Below, one piece after another: positions 46,479 through 55,817 of a stretch of DNA of 64,000 nt. A program made the translations under genes and the position numbers. Location: the NCBI GenBank assembly GCA_963733915.1, contig CAVTEP010000006.1:186001-250000 (forward strand), given 5' to 3'. This DNA is from Sulfomarinibacter sp963733915 (GTDB lineage: Bacteria > Acidobacteriota > Thermoanaerobaculia > Thermoanaerobaculales > Sulfomarinibacteraceae). Below the pieces are notes generated by a model. It was not told the origin of the DNA. It saw nothing but the letters and a program-made list of their open reading frames with translations, and searched no databases. Each line of letters opens with the position of its first letter. The first letter of the stretch is position 1.

Positions 46479-47834
46479 CTATACCAGTCCCTGGTCGATC
46501 ATCGCGTCCGCTACCTTGATGAAACCGGCGATGTTGGCGCCGACCACGTAGTTTCCGGGCTGATCGTACTCGGCGGCGGTGTTGACGCAGGCCGAGTGGA
46601 TGCGGCTCATGATGTCGCGCAGGCGATTGTCGACCTCTTCGCTGGTCCACGACAGGCGCTGGCTGTTCTGCGACATTTCGAGACCGGAGGTGGCGACCCC
46701 GCCGGCGTTTGCGGCCTTGCCGGGACCGTAGAGGATCTTCTTGTCGACAAAGATCTCCACGGCCTCCGGGGTGGACGGCATGTTGGCACCCTCGGAGACG
46801 ACGAAGCAGCCGTTCTTGATCAGGGTCTTGGCGTCGTCGGCGTCGAGCTCGTTCTGGGTCGCGCAGGGCAACGCGATGTCGCACTTCACGTTCCAGACGC
46901 CGGTTCCTTCCTGGAAGGTGACGCCCGGGTGCTTGTCGGCAAGCTCGCGGATGCGGCCGCGGCGGACATTCTTGAGCTCCAGGACCTCGTGCCACATGTC
47001 CTGGTCGAGGCCGTCTTCGAAGACCACGAAACCGCTGGAGTCGGACAGCGTGACCACCTTGGCGCCGAGCGCGAGACACTTCTCGGCTGCGTACTGGGCG
47101 ACGTTGCCCGAGCCGGAGATCGCGACCCGCTTGCCTTCGAAGCTGTCATCGCGGGTTCCCAGCATGTCCTGCGCAAAGTAGACACAGCCGTAACCGGTGG
47201 CCTCGGGCCGGATGAGGCTGCCGCCCCAGTTGAGGCCCTTGCCGGTAAGCACGCCCTCGAAGCGATTGCGGATGCGCTTGTACTGGCCAAATAGAAATCC
47301 GATCTCGCGACCGCCGACCCCGATGTCGCCCGCGGGAACGTCGGTATCGGCGCCGATGTGACGGCAGAGCTCGGTCATGAAGCTCTGGCAGAAGCGCATG
47401 ACCTCGTTGTCCGACTTGCCCTTGGGGTCAAAATCGGAGCCGCCCTTGCCGCCGCCCATCGGAAGGGTAGTCAGCGAGTTCTTGAAGACCTGCTCGAAAC
47501 CGAGAAACTTGAGGATTCCGAGGTTGACGGTTGGGTGGAAGCGGAGACCGCCCTTGTAGGGTCCGATCGCCGAGTTGAACTCGACGCGGAAGCCCCGGTT
47601 GACCTGAACCTCCCCACGATCATCCATCCAGGGCACGCGGAACATGATGACCCGTTCCGGTTCCACGATCCGTTCGAGAATTCGATGATCGAGGTACTTG
47701 GTGTGGCGCTCGAGGACGGGAACCAAAGATTCCACGACCTCTTTGACGGCCTGGTGAAACTCGGGTTCGTTGGGGTTCTTGGCGACCACGCCACGAACGA
47801 ACTGCTCCGCGAAAAGCTTCTCGACTGGACGCAT
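46479..47834 (-). CDS. gdhA: Glutamate dehydrogenase, NADP-type
   Basis: Converts 2-oxoglutarate, ammonia and NADPH to glutamate. 451 residues, the usual size of the hexameric bacterial enzyme. Visible are GPYKGGLRFHPTVNLGILKFLGFEQ, the catalytic GGGKGGSDFDPKGKSD, the conserved DVPAGDIGVGGREI, and the Rossmann motif ISGSGNVAQYAAEK. AGGAGG precedes the start. The stop is followed by an intrinsic terminator. It forms the link between carbon and ammonia next to the PEP/pyruvate-binding proteins. Confidence 0.97.
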   Translation of the reverse strand: MRPVEKLFAEQFVRGVVAKNPNEPEFHQAVKEVVESLVPVLERHTKYLDHRILERIVEPERVIMFRVPWMDDRGEVQVNRGFRVEFNSAIGPYKGGLRFHPTVNLGILKFLGFEQVFKNSLTTLPMGGGKGGSDFDPKGKSDNEVMRFCQSFMTELCRHIGADTDVPAGDIGVGGREIGFLFGQYKRIRNRFEGVLTGKGLNWGGSLIRPEATGYGCVYFAQDMLGTRDDSFEGKRVAISGSGNVAQYAAEKCLALGAKVVTLSDSSGFVVFEDGLDQDMWHEVLELKNVRRGRIRELADKHPGVTFQEGTGVWNVKCDIALPCATQNELDADDAKTLIKNGCFVVSEGANMPSTPEAVEIFVDKKILYGPGKAANAGGVATSGLEMSQNSQRLSWTSEEVDNRLRDIMSRIHSACVNTAAEYDQPGNYVVGANIAGFIKVADAMIDQGLV

Positions 47835-48206
47835 TGGCCCTACCTCCTGGGAGATGAGTTTTCGGCGGACGACTGCTCAGGCCGTCGTCATCGGCGTTGA
47901 GAATACTCCACCAGCTCGGAGTGCGCAAGGCACTTGTGACGTGGTTCACAAATGCGGTTGGGGCGCGGTCAATGACGTGGACCAAGCCAACAGATTGAAA
48001 CCGTGCGTCATGAAATAACACGATGTGTGATGTCGTCGTGCGAACGTGTATGAACCGCAACCACGAACACACAAAGCCACAAAGGATTTCACCAAGGTGT
48101 TTTTCTTTGTGTTCGTCTTGGTGTCTTTGTGGCTTTGTGGTTGTGACGATTCTTCGGTTGCACGACGCCGCGATGGGTTCAGTATCACCTCTCGAGCCAA
48201 CCGCCC
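47835..48206. repeat. Intergenic region with a CACAAAG-type inverted repeat
   Basis: No gene. At 48056-48155 the units ACCACGAACACACAAAGCC and CACAAAGG face the mirror units CTTTGTGTTCG, TCTTTGTGGCTTTGTGG around a GGTGTTTTT-like centre, an inverted repeat of the CACGAAG family. The segment 47835-48050 should hold the gdhA promoter; I see no certain -10/-35. Confidence 0.75.
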
Positions 48207-51143
48207 TCAGGATTCCAGAATCACGCCTCGGCTGCTCGAGCCGTCGACCAGGACCTGGGCCGGCCGCTCGAGTCGCAGGTGCCGGATGGCGCCGTTCAGT
48301 GCCTCGCTCATGGCCGGCTGGCGGGCAAACCATTCCCAGTCGATGGTGCCGCTCTGGTCCTGAGCGTGGACCGCAAAAAAGGCGACCCCGTAACAGGTCA
48401 GGTTGTGGAAGAAATGCGACCCCAGCGAAGGCTCGATTTGGAGATCGACGAAATCGGTCTCGACAATCGCCCGCGCCGAAGAGATCTGGGGCCAGGTGAC
48501 CGGGATCCCGAGCCACGAATCGCGGGAACCCCAACGGCCGGGACCGATCAGAATCGACTGTCTGCCCTCGCTCCTGAGAGTTCGGTTGATCTGTTCGATG
48601 GACAAGGCGACCTGGGCGGTCTGCGCTCGTTCCATGCGGCGAGGGTCGATGACTACCAGGTCGGAGATGGTCTCCCGGCGTCCGTGTCCGAGGGCGACTT
48701 CCGACCGCACCAGTGCATTGACGATCAGCGAATCGTCGAGCTCGATGTCCACATCGGTGTCTTCGAAGACCATCGGTCGGAGCTGGAGCACGTTAAAGGT
48801 CTGATGGCTGCCGAGCCCTGGCGTGATGTCGGCCGCAAACTCCATCTCGGCCGGGCTCGCGAGACCGGTCCGGCAAACATCGAGGAGCCGGGCGAGGATC
48901 TCGGGCAACGGTATGATCCTTCCCCGCAGCAGCGGTTCGAACGAGATGATGGGTGAGCCGCCTGTCTCGAGGCCGGATACAATCCGATCGTTGGCACGAT
49001 CATAGGTTGAAGCGATCGGAATGGCCGCGCCGTCTCGCACCGCTTCCATGATGTCCTCATGGAGAAGATTGGCGTCGACCTCGAGACCCGGGATGACATC
49101 GTTACGTGAGAGGTCGAGCGCGTAGAACCGGCGCTGCGCGTTGCGCAGGATGTCCTTGACGGCCGAAAACTGGGGCAGGGTCTGCGGGTGGCGAGGGCAG
49201 AAGCGGAGGGCCTCGAAACCCTCGACCACCGACTTCCCGAGACCGAGCGCGACCTGGGCGACCCCTTCATCGGGCAGGATGCCGCCAAAGGGGTAGAAGT
49301 TGTAGGAAGAGGCGACTCCAGAAAACGTCGGATAGAAGCGGTTGTTCCGGCGGCTGCCCACCAAGCGCTGTACCAGCACGGCCATCAGCTCCTCTTCGAT
49401 CCGATACGGCGTGGTCTCGAGGTAGTCGCGCGCGGTCTCGAAGAAGGTCGATGCATAGACGACCTTGATGGCCTCGAGGAGCTGGGCGAGGCGCACGTCC
49501 AGCGAGGGGTGGTTGTTGGGGAGCATGATCGTCGAGTAGACGCCGGCAAAGGGTTGGTAGACGGAGTCCTCGAGAATGCTCGACGATCGCACCGCGATCG
49601 GGTCGCAGACCCGTTCGAGAAAGGCGCCGAGGTCCGACCGCAGAGTGTGCGGAAACCGGCTGCGCCGGAAGTAGTCGAGGATCTCCTGGTCCGTCATCTC
49701 GGCGCTACGGGCGACAAAGCCGCGGAGCCGGTTTTCCTCGAGGAATCCCTCGAAGATGTCCGAAGCGAGGACCACGGTCTGCGGCACGACAATCTCGACC
49801 GACTCGATCTCGAAGTCCTCGCGGGCGAGAATTCTGTGCATGAATGCAAGCCCGCGGCCCTTGCCACCGAGGGAGCCGGTGCCGATCTTGGCAAAGGCCG
49901 TAAAGTCGTTGAAACGATCGACGTGGAAATCCGTGATGACGTGACGCTGAACCTCCCGCAGATACCCGGTGATCGTGCCGATCAGGTAGCTCCGCAGCTC
50001 TGTCGGCGACGCGAACTCGGTGACCTTGCGCGGGCGCAAGGCCGAGGCGAGCTCGAACTCGGTGCGCGCCTTGAGCCAGGCGGAGAAGTGATTGCGGCTC
50101 GCGTGGTATACCAGAGATTCATCGGGGACCTCGGCCAGGGTGCGAAGCATCCCTCTCACATCGGCTGCGCGGCCGATCGCGGTGCCGTCGGGCAGCATGA
50201 AGACGAAGTCGCCGAAGCCGAAGTTTTCGAGGATGTACTCGCGCAGGTCCTCGAGCAGGTGCGGCGATTGTTTGCTCATGAATTTGGCGCCGATCGCGAG
50301 CGCGCGCTCGCGATGCACCAGCTCCATGGACTGAACGAGGATCGGTAGATCCTCGTCGCGATCCCGGACATCTTGTGCAAGCTGGAGCCCGGCCTCGTGG
50401 TCGAGGACTCCGTTGCGTGGAAAGCTGACATCGGTGATGATGCCGAGGACCCGACCGGCAAACCGATCGTACAGCTCCCACGCCTCCTCGTAGGTCTGGG
50501 CGAGGAGGATCTTCGGGCGTGCGCGAATCCTCAGAAGGCGGTGTGACAGGTTGATACCCTCGGACATGAGGCGGCCCGTCTGGCTGGTGATCTCGGTGTA
50601 GAAGTGGGGAAGATAGACCGAGTAGAAGCGGGGTTCGTCCTCGACCAGGATGATGGCCTGAACCCCGCCGACCAGAATGTCGTGGTCGGCATTCCGGCGG
50701 TCCTCGACCTGTTTGATCATCGCCAGCAGCGCCTGGACATTGCCCTGCCAGAGAAAGGTCCAGTCGAGCCCGCCGCTGCTCCTCAGGTCCTCGAGCCAGG
50801 GGAGCTCCCAGGCGTGGGCGGCGATGAGGCCAACCGGGAGCTTCGGGTGCGCCTCTTTGATGAGGCCGACCAGCTTGCCGATTTCCATGTCCGGCATTCT
50901 CGGGGTCGTGATCACCATGTCGAAGTCGCGATCCTCGAGCAGCGCGAGCGCCTCCGATGCCGTCGATGCGCGCGTGAACCGTGGTGCGAAGCGCAGGTTG
51001 AGGTCGAGATTCCGGTACTCCTGAATCACCAGCTCGGTCAGCTGTCCGTCCTCCTCGAGGATGAAGGAGTCGTAGTGCGATGCCACCAGGAGGATCTCGA
51101 TGATGCGGTACTTCATCAGCGCCGAGAACTCCTCGGTGTTCAT
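48207..51143 (-). CDS. Tandem receiver domains fused to PEP/pyruvate-binding (ATP-grasp) protein
   Basis: 978 residues from ATG 51143 (MNTEEFSALMKYR), preceded by GAGGAG; a GTG 15 codons earlier is possible. The first receiver-like domain (IEILLVASHYDSF ... FDMVITTPRMPDM) lacks the phosphorylated Asp. The second (QAIILVEDEPRFY ... IITDVSFPRNG ... FMSKQSP) has the acidic pair, the Asp and the Lys. Then the ATP-grasp part: GSLGGKGRGLAFM, VRSSSILEDSVYQPFAGVYS, AVLVQRLVG, EMEFAADITPG and LQLRPMV, and the shared C-terminal block IGPGRWGSRDSWLGIPV and GSHFFHNLTCY. First in the array, upstream of gdhA. A phospho-signal input to a nucleotide-binding regulator is inferred. Confidence 0.85.
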   Translation of the reverse strand: MNTEEFSALMKYRIIEILLVASHYDSFILEEDGQLTELVIQEYRNLDLNLRFAPRFTRASTASEALALLEDRDFDMVITTPRMPDMEIGKLVGLIKEAHPKLPVGLIAAHAWELPWLEDLRSSGGLDWTFLWQGNVQALLAMIKQVEDRRNADHDILVGGVQAIILVEDEPRFYSVYLPHFYTEITSQTGRLMSEGINLSHRLLRIRARPKILLAQTYEEAWELYDRFAGRVLGIITDVSFPRNGVLDHEAGLQLAQDVRDRDEDLPILVQSMELVHRERALAIGAKFMSKQSPHLLEDLREYILENFGFGDFVFMLPDGTAIGRAADVRGMLRTLAEVPDESLVYHASRNHFSAWLKARTEFELASALRPRKVTEFASPTELRSYLIGTITGYLREVQRHVITDFHVDRFNDFTAFAKIGTGSLGGKGRGLAFMHRILAREDFEIESVEIVVPQTVVLASDIFEGFLEENRLRGFVARSAEMTDQEILDYFRRSRFPHTLRSDLGAFLERVCDPIAVRSSSILEDSVYQPFAGVYSTIMLPNNHPSLDVRLAQLLEAIKVVYASTFFETARDYLETTPYRIEEELMAVLVQRLVGSRRNNRFYPTFSGVASSYNFYPFGGILPDEGVAQVALGLGKSVVEGFEALRFCPRHPQTLPQFSAVKDILRNAQRRFYALDLSRNDVIPGLEVDANLLHEDIMEAVRDGAAIPIASTYDRANDRIVSGLETGGSPIISFEPLLRGRIIPLPEILARLLDVCRTGLASPAEMEFAADITPGLGSHQTFNVLQLRPMVFEDTDVDIELDDSLIVNALVRSEVALGHGRRETISDLVVIDPRRMERAQTAQVALSIEQINRTLRSEGRQSILIGPGRWGSRDSWLGIPVTWPQISSARAIVETDFVDLQIEPSLGSHFFHNLTCYGVAFFAVHAQDQSGTIDWEWFARQPAMSEALNGAIRHLRLERPAQVLVDGSSSRGVILES

Positions 51144-51212
51144 GCCGTACCGGCTCCTCAGCCCGATGGATTCGTCGCTCACCCACACCCCCGTTTGTGA
51201 CCACGGTAGCAG

Positions 51213-51350
51213 AAAAACGTTAAACGTTGGAACGTTTAAACGTTAGAACGTTCCGCCCTCCCTCGTCAAAGAGGCAGAGGCGAAAAGGTGAAAAGGTGAA
51301 AAGGGGACCACCCACCCTCCCCTCTGCGCCTCGTCTCCTTTTCCCCTCTG
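51213..51350. repeat. Composite intergenic repeat with AACGTT and GAAAAGG arms
   Basis: AACGTT array (51215-51250), core CGCCCTCCCTCG, then GAAAAGGTGAAAAGG units, core GGGGACCACCCACCCTCCCC, and a pyrimidine arm CCTTTTCCCC. It lies between divergent genes. Nothing else is recognised up to 51550. Confidence 0.85.
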
Positions 51351-51581
51351 CCCGGATTTCTGCCGCGGCCGCCGCTCACTGCCTCTGCCGCTGTAGTCTG
51401 TCGCTGCACCTGTCGCTGAATCTGCTGACCGGAATCTCCAAACCTCGACCTCCCGCAGTTACGGATGAGCCAAACATCAGACCGTTGGCTCCCACGAGTG
51501 TTCGAGCCTGGACGCCGAAATCGAGGTGAGGATCTTTTGGAGTATCATTCCGAAGCGCGGTGGCCGCAGGAAGGGATGTCG

Positions 51582-52628
51582 ATGCGATTACGTCTGGTGA
51601 CGCTCGCGGTTCTACTGACTGGTTGGGGGTGCGCCGATCGAACGGCGATCTTGGAAGAGGCGAAACCCGCGCCGCGGGTCGCGGCGGTCGCGGTTCGCTC
51701 CGAGACGGCCGTACGCACCATTACTGCGGTTGGCGCCTTCGAGCCGATCGCGCGGGTGCTGGTGGCAGCCCAGACGGAGGGTGTCGTGACCGCGGTGCAG
51801 GTGCGCGAGGGTGACCGGGTCGTCGCCGGACAGTTGGTTGTTGAGCTTGACGCCCGTGAAATCCAGGCGGAGTTGGCCGAAGCCCGCGCAAACCTCGACG
51901 AGGCGACCGCAAGCTGGAAGCGGGTTGAGAACCTCCACCGCACCGGCCTCGCCGCGGCGCAGGAACTGGATGCCGCGAACGCCGCTCTTCGAGTCAGCGA
52001 GGCACGGGTCGAGGCGCTCGAGACCCGCCTTTCGTTTACCCGGTTGACCGCGCCGGTTTCGGGCGTGGTCACCGATCGGCGGGTCGAAGTGGGGAATCTC
52101 GCCTCGCCGCGCGAGCCGTTGGTGGAGCTTGCCGCCGGGGACGGGCTGCTGCTCCGGGTACCGGTCTCCGAGCTCGAGGTCGTCCACCTGCACACCGGTG
52201 ATCTGGCGACGCTGACCGTGGACGCCCTCCCCGGGCTGAGCCTCGAGGGCCGTATCGAACGGATTTTTCCGGCCGCCGACAGCGTGTCGCGTCAGGTCAC
52301 CGTCGAGCTCAAGGTGGATCGGGCGCCCTCGATGGTGCGATACGGATTCCTGGGCCGTGCTCATCTGGTCCTGGATCGTATCGGCGATGCCTTGGTCGTG
52401 CCGGAGCCCGCGTTGCAGCGGGGGGCGGATGGCGCCACCTTTGTGTGGGTGGTCGAGAACGGCACTGCACGCATGCGTGAGGTGACAGTCGGACATCGGT
52501 TTGCAAACAGCGCCGTGGTCACCAGTGGATTATCGGAGGGCGATCAGGTGGTGGTGGAGGGCGTGGCCCGCCTCCGCGACGGCATCGTCGTCACGGTGCA
52601 AGCCGCGAACGCGGGAGCGGCGTCATGA
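51582..52628 (+). CDS. RND efflux periplasmic adaptor (membrane fusion) lipoprotein
   Basis: 348 residues from the ATG at 51582 (GGAAGG spacing fits better than ATG 51576). Lipobox VLLTGWGC directs it to the periplasm. Beta-barrel and lipoyl halves: VVTAVQVREGDRVVAGQLVVELD and the matching LTAPVSGVVTDRRVEVGN, with the coiled-coil hairpin between (about 105-155). AcrA/HlyD family, links an inner-membrane RND pump to an outer-membrane channel. Its stop overlaps the pump gene (ATGA). No outer-membrane TolC gene is in the window. Confidence 0.93.
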   Translation: MRLRLVTLAVLLTGWGCADRTAILEEAKPAPRVAAVAVRSETAVRTITAVGAFEPIARVLVAAQTEGVVTAVQVREGDRVVAGQLVVELDAREIQAELAEARANLDEATASWKRVENLHRTGLAAAQELDAANAALRVSEARVEALETRLSFTRLTAPVSGVVTDRRVEVGNLASPREPLVELAAGDGLLLRVPVSELEVVHLHTGDLATLTVDALPGLSLEGRIERIFPAADSVSRQVTVELKVDRAPSMVRYGFLGRAHLVLDRIGDALVVPEPALQRGADGATFVWVVENGTARMREVTVGHRFANSAVVTSGLSEGDQVVVEGVARLRDGIVVTVQAANAGAAS

Positions 52629-55600
52629 CCGGTCCCTCGTCGGATCGTCGCGGGATCGTACACTGGGCAATCGTCCACCCGGTGGGGACTCTCGTGATCT
52701 CGACCGCGATCTGCGTCATCGGATTGGCGATGTTCAACCGCTTGGCCGTCGACCTGTTGCCGAAAATCATCTACCCGCAGGTGCGCGCGGGAGTCACCAA
52801 CCCCGAGGTCGATCCGGAGGTGATGGAGCAAACCGTCGCCAAGGTGCTCGAACCGCGGCTTGCCACCACCGAGGACGCGGTGCTCATCACCTCGTCGTCG
52901 AGCGAGGGGCGCACCAGCGTCGAGCTCCATTTCGAATACGGCACCGACATCGATCTCGCCCTGCGCGATGCCTCGACCAAGCTCGACCAGGCGCGCGGGG
53001 CATTGCCGGAGGAGGCCGACCCGCCGACAATCTTCAAGTTCGACCCGGCCCAGATCCCGGTGCTTCAGTTTGCGGTGTCGTCGCCGAGCCGCGACCTGGC
53101 GTGGTTGAAGCGTTGGTGCGAGGACCAGCTCGCCAAGCAACTGCTGACTGTTTCCGGGGTGGCGTCAGTCGATGTCGCAGGAGGCCTCGACCGCGAGATC
53201 CAGGTAGTGCTCGACCCCGAACGCTTGCGTTCCTACGGGCTGACGGTCTCCGAGGTTTTGACGCGGCTGCGCGAAGAAAACCAGGACATCGCCGCCGGCC
53301 GGCTGCGCTCAGCGGGGCGTGAGCTGCTCTCCAAGACCGAGGGTAAGTTTGCGACCGTGGCTGATATTCGTGCTGTCCGGCTGCCGCTGCCGACGGGCGG
53401 CGATATCGCATTCAGCGACGTGGCGCAGATCCTTGACACCTACGCCGACGACCGCGTGTACAGCCGGCTCGACGGCCAACCCGCGGTCCAGGTGGCGATC
53501 ACCAAGCAACCGGACGCCAACACGGTGCGGGTCGTGGATGGCTGCAACAAGGTGCTGGATCGGCTGCGCCGGGACGATTTTTTCCCGGCCGACGTCACAA
53601 CCCAGGTGGTCCAGGACCAGGCGTTCTACGTGCGTTCGGCGGTCAGCGGTGTCGCCAGGGCGGCTCTGGTCGGCGGTGGGCTGGCGATGCTGGTGGTGTT
53701 CCTGTTTCTACGCTCGGTGCGGCGCACCCTGGTCATCGGCACATCGGTGCCGATCGCGCTCCTCGGCTGTGTCGCTCTCATGGGAGGCGCTGACCTGACC
53801 CTCAACATCATGTCGCTTGGCGGGCTCGCGCTCGGAATCGGCATGCTGGTCGACAACAGCATCGTGATGCTCGAAAACATCGACCGTCACCAGCGGGCGG
53901 GCGACGATCCCCAGGAAGCGGCCCACATCGGCGCCGGGGAGGTGGCGTCGGCGGTAACGGCTTCGACCATGACCAACCTCGCGGCGGTGGCGCCGTTCTT
54001 CCTGATGGGCGGTCTGACGGCGCTGCTCTTCAATGAGCTCTTGTTGACGATTTCATTCGCCATCCTGACCTCCCTGGTGGTGGCCCTGACCCTGGTGCCG
54101 ATGCTGTCGGCGCAGCTTTTCAAGCTGCGCTCGAGCTCTCGTCTCGAACGTTCGCGTTGGTTCGGTTTGGTTCCCGCCATGGTGGTCCTCGTCGAGCGCG
54201 CTTACCGACGTCAGCTGCCGTGGGCGCTGCGACACCGGTGGCTGGTGATTTTGTGTGCGGTGCTCCTCTTCGGCGGCGCCCTGGCCGCGGCGTCGCGGCT
54301 CGGCAACGAGTTTCTGCCGCCGATCGACGACGGCCGGCTGTCGATTTTCTTCACCATGCCTCCTGAAACCCCGCTCGAGGTCACCGACCGGGCGAGCCGG
54401 GTCGCCGAGGAAGCGGTCATGAACCTGCCCAAGGTGGTGCACATTTTCACCACGGCCGGCGGATTCATCTGGGGCCGCGGCGCGGTTTTCGAACCGACCA
54501 GGATCTCGTTCAGCATCGAGCTCGAGCCGCGGGACACTCGAGGGATGAGTGCTGCGGAGTGGATCGTGCTGGCCGAGGAAAAGCTGGCCTCACTGCCGGA
54601 GCTCGCCAACGCTCAGATTCGTGTCCGCCCGCCTCGAATCCGCGGCCTGCGGACCTCGTCCGGCACCGAAGACATCGAAATCAAGGTTTTCGGCGAGGAT
54701 CTGGCGATTCTGCGGCAGATCGGGCTCGATGTCGCCGCGCGGCTCGCGGCGATCGACGGCCTCGTTGGGGTCGAAAGCTCGTACGAGACCATCACTCCCG
54801 AGGTACGGGTCGACATCGACCGTCGTCGTGCCGCAGATCTCGGGCTCGACGTGGGCGAGGTCGGAAGGACCGTACGCACCGCCGTCGGCGGTTCCGTACC
54901 CACCAGACTCACGGAGGGCGATCGCGAGTTCGACATCCGGGTGCGCTTTGCCCGCGACACCGTCGAAACCGCCGCCGATCTGGCCGCGGTGCCGTTGTTT
55001 CCGCGCAGCGGGGTGCCGCTGCGTCTTGGCGACGTGGCCGATGTCTCGGAAGGGCTGGCGCCGCCTTCCATCGAGCGCGAAAACCAGAACCGGCTGGTGC
55101 GGATCACTGCATCCGTGCTGCCGACGGTGTGGTCGGTGGGAGAAGCAACGGCGGCCGTGCGGGCCGACCTCGAGGGTTACGCATTGCCCGACGGGTACCG
55201 GGTGCTCTTTGGCGGTCAGGAGGAGGCGATCGAGGCCAATCGCCGCACCCTGATTACGGCGATCGCTCTCGCGGTGTTCATGGTGTTTTCGGTGATGGCG
55301 GTTCAGTACGAATCGTTTGTCAACCCGCTGGTCATCATGGTGGCTATCCCGATGGCCCTGGTCGGAGTTGTCGCCTCCCTGATGATCACCGGGATGGCGG
55401 TCTCGGCGCCGGTCATGCTCGGTCTGATCCTGCTCGCCGGCATCGTCGTCAACAACGGTATTCTCCTCGTCGAGTACATCGAGATCCGTCGCCGAGGGGG
55501 TGAGGTTGCGCGTTGGGATGCGGTGATGGAGGGAGCGCCGCTTCGCGTGCGACCGATCATGATGACCGTCAGCACGACCGCAATCGGCATGCTGCCGCTG

Positions 55601-55789
55601 GCCCTCAACCCCGCCGAGGGAGCGGAGCTGATGGCGCCGCTGGCGGTGACGGTCATCGGCGGCCTGTTGTTGTCAGCGGCGCTCACCCTGTACGTGGTCC
55701 CATGCCTCTACCTGGCGCTCACCGAACTCGCGGACCGCATCCGTGAACGCCTGGTCGTCAGCGCACCAGGGGGAGTTCCGAATTCCTAA
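52625..55789 (+). CDS. RND-family efflux permease (AcrB-like)
   Basis: 1054 residues, with the typical twelve membrane helices and two large periplasmic loops. Family motifs: NRLAVDLLPKIIYPQVRA, the first porter-domain stretch SSSEGRTSVELHFEYG, and in TM4 GLALGIGMLVDNSIVMLENI with the proton-relay Asp (one Asp of the usual DD pair). The C-terminal half keeps GIVVNNGILLVEY. Heavy-metal or hydrophobic-compound efflux; the single Asp suggests a non-AcrB drug subclass. The last residues PNS and TAA stop come from a GAATTCCTAATTC repeat. Confidence 0.94.
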   Translation: MTGPSSDRRGIVHWAIVHPVGTLVISTAICVIGLAMFNRLAVDLLPKIIYPQVRAGVTNPEVDPEVMEQTVAKVLEPRLATTEDAVLITSSSSEGRTSVELHFEYGTDIDLALRDASTKLDQARGALPEEADPPTIFKFDPAQIPVLQFAVSSPSRDLAWLKRWCEDQLAKQLLTVSGVASVDVAGGLDREIQVVLDPERLRSYGLTVSEVLTRLREENQDIAAGRLRSAGRELLSKTEGKFATVADIRAVRLPLPTGGDIAFSDVAQILDTYADDRVYSRLDGQPAVQVAITKQPDANTVRVVDGCNKVLDRLRRDDFFPADVTTQVVQDQAFYVRSAVSGVARAALVGGGLAMLVVFLFLRSVRRTLVIGTSVPIALLGCVALMGGADLTLNIMSLGGLALGIGMLVDNSIVMLENIDRHQRAGDDPQEAAHIGAGEVASAVTASTMTNLAAVAPFFLMGGLTALLFNELLLTISFAILTSLVVALTLVPMLSAQLFKLRSSSRLERSRWFGLVPAMVVLVERAYRRQLPWALRHRWLVILCAVLLFGGALAAASRLGNEFLPPIDDGRLSIFFTMPPETPLEVTDRASRVAEEAVMNLPKVVHIFTTAGGFIWGRGAVFEPTRISFSIELEPRDTRGMSAAEWIVLAEEKLASLPELANAQIRVRPPRIRGLRTSSGTEDIEIKVFGEDLAILRQIGLDVAARLAAIDGLVGVESSYETITPEVRVDIDRRRAADLGLDVGEVGRTVRTAVGGSVPTRLTEGDREFDIRVRFARDTVETAADLAAVPLFPRSGVPLRLGDVADVSEGLAPPSIERENQNRLVRITASVLPTVWSVGEATAAVRADLEGYALPDGYRVLFGGQEEAIEANRRTLITAIALAVFMVFSVMAVQYESFVNPLVIMVAIPMALVGVVASLMITGMAVSAPVMLGLILLAGIVVNNGILLVEYIEIRRRGGEVARWDAVMEGAPLRVRPIMMTVSTTAIGMLPLALNPAEGAELMAPLAVTVIGGLLLSAALTLYVVPCLYLALTELADRIRERLVVSAPGGVPNS

Positions 55790-55813
55790 TTCTTATTCCG
55801 AATTCTTCATTCG
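55779..55813. repeat. Short GAATTCCTAATTC-type repeat
   Basis: Units CCGAATTCC, TAATTCTTATTCCGAATTCTTCATTCG span the convergent gap between the RND pump and the TolB-like gene. The RND stop lies within it. Confidence 0.8.
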
Positions 55814-55817
55814 CCCG

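Noticed and set aside
39722..51143. Phosphoenolpyruvate synthase or pyruvate phosphate dikinase genes
   Set aside because: The phosphohistidine swivel domain and the PEP/pyruvate barrel are absent in all three, so they cannot be complete enzymes of that type.
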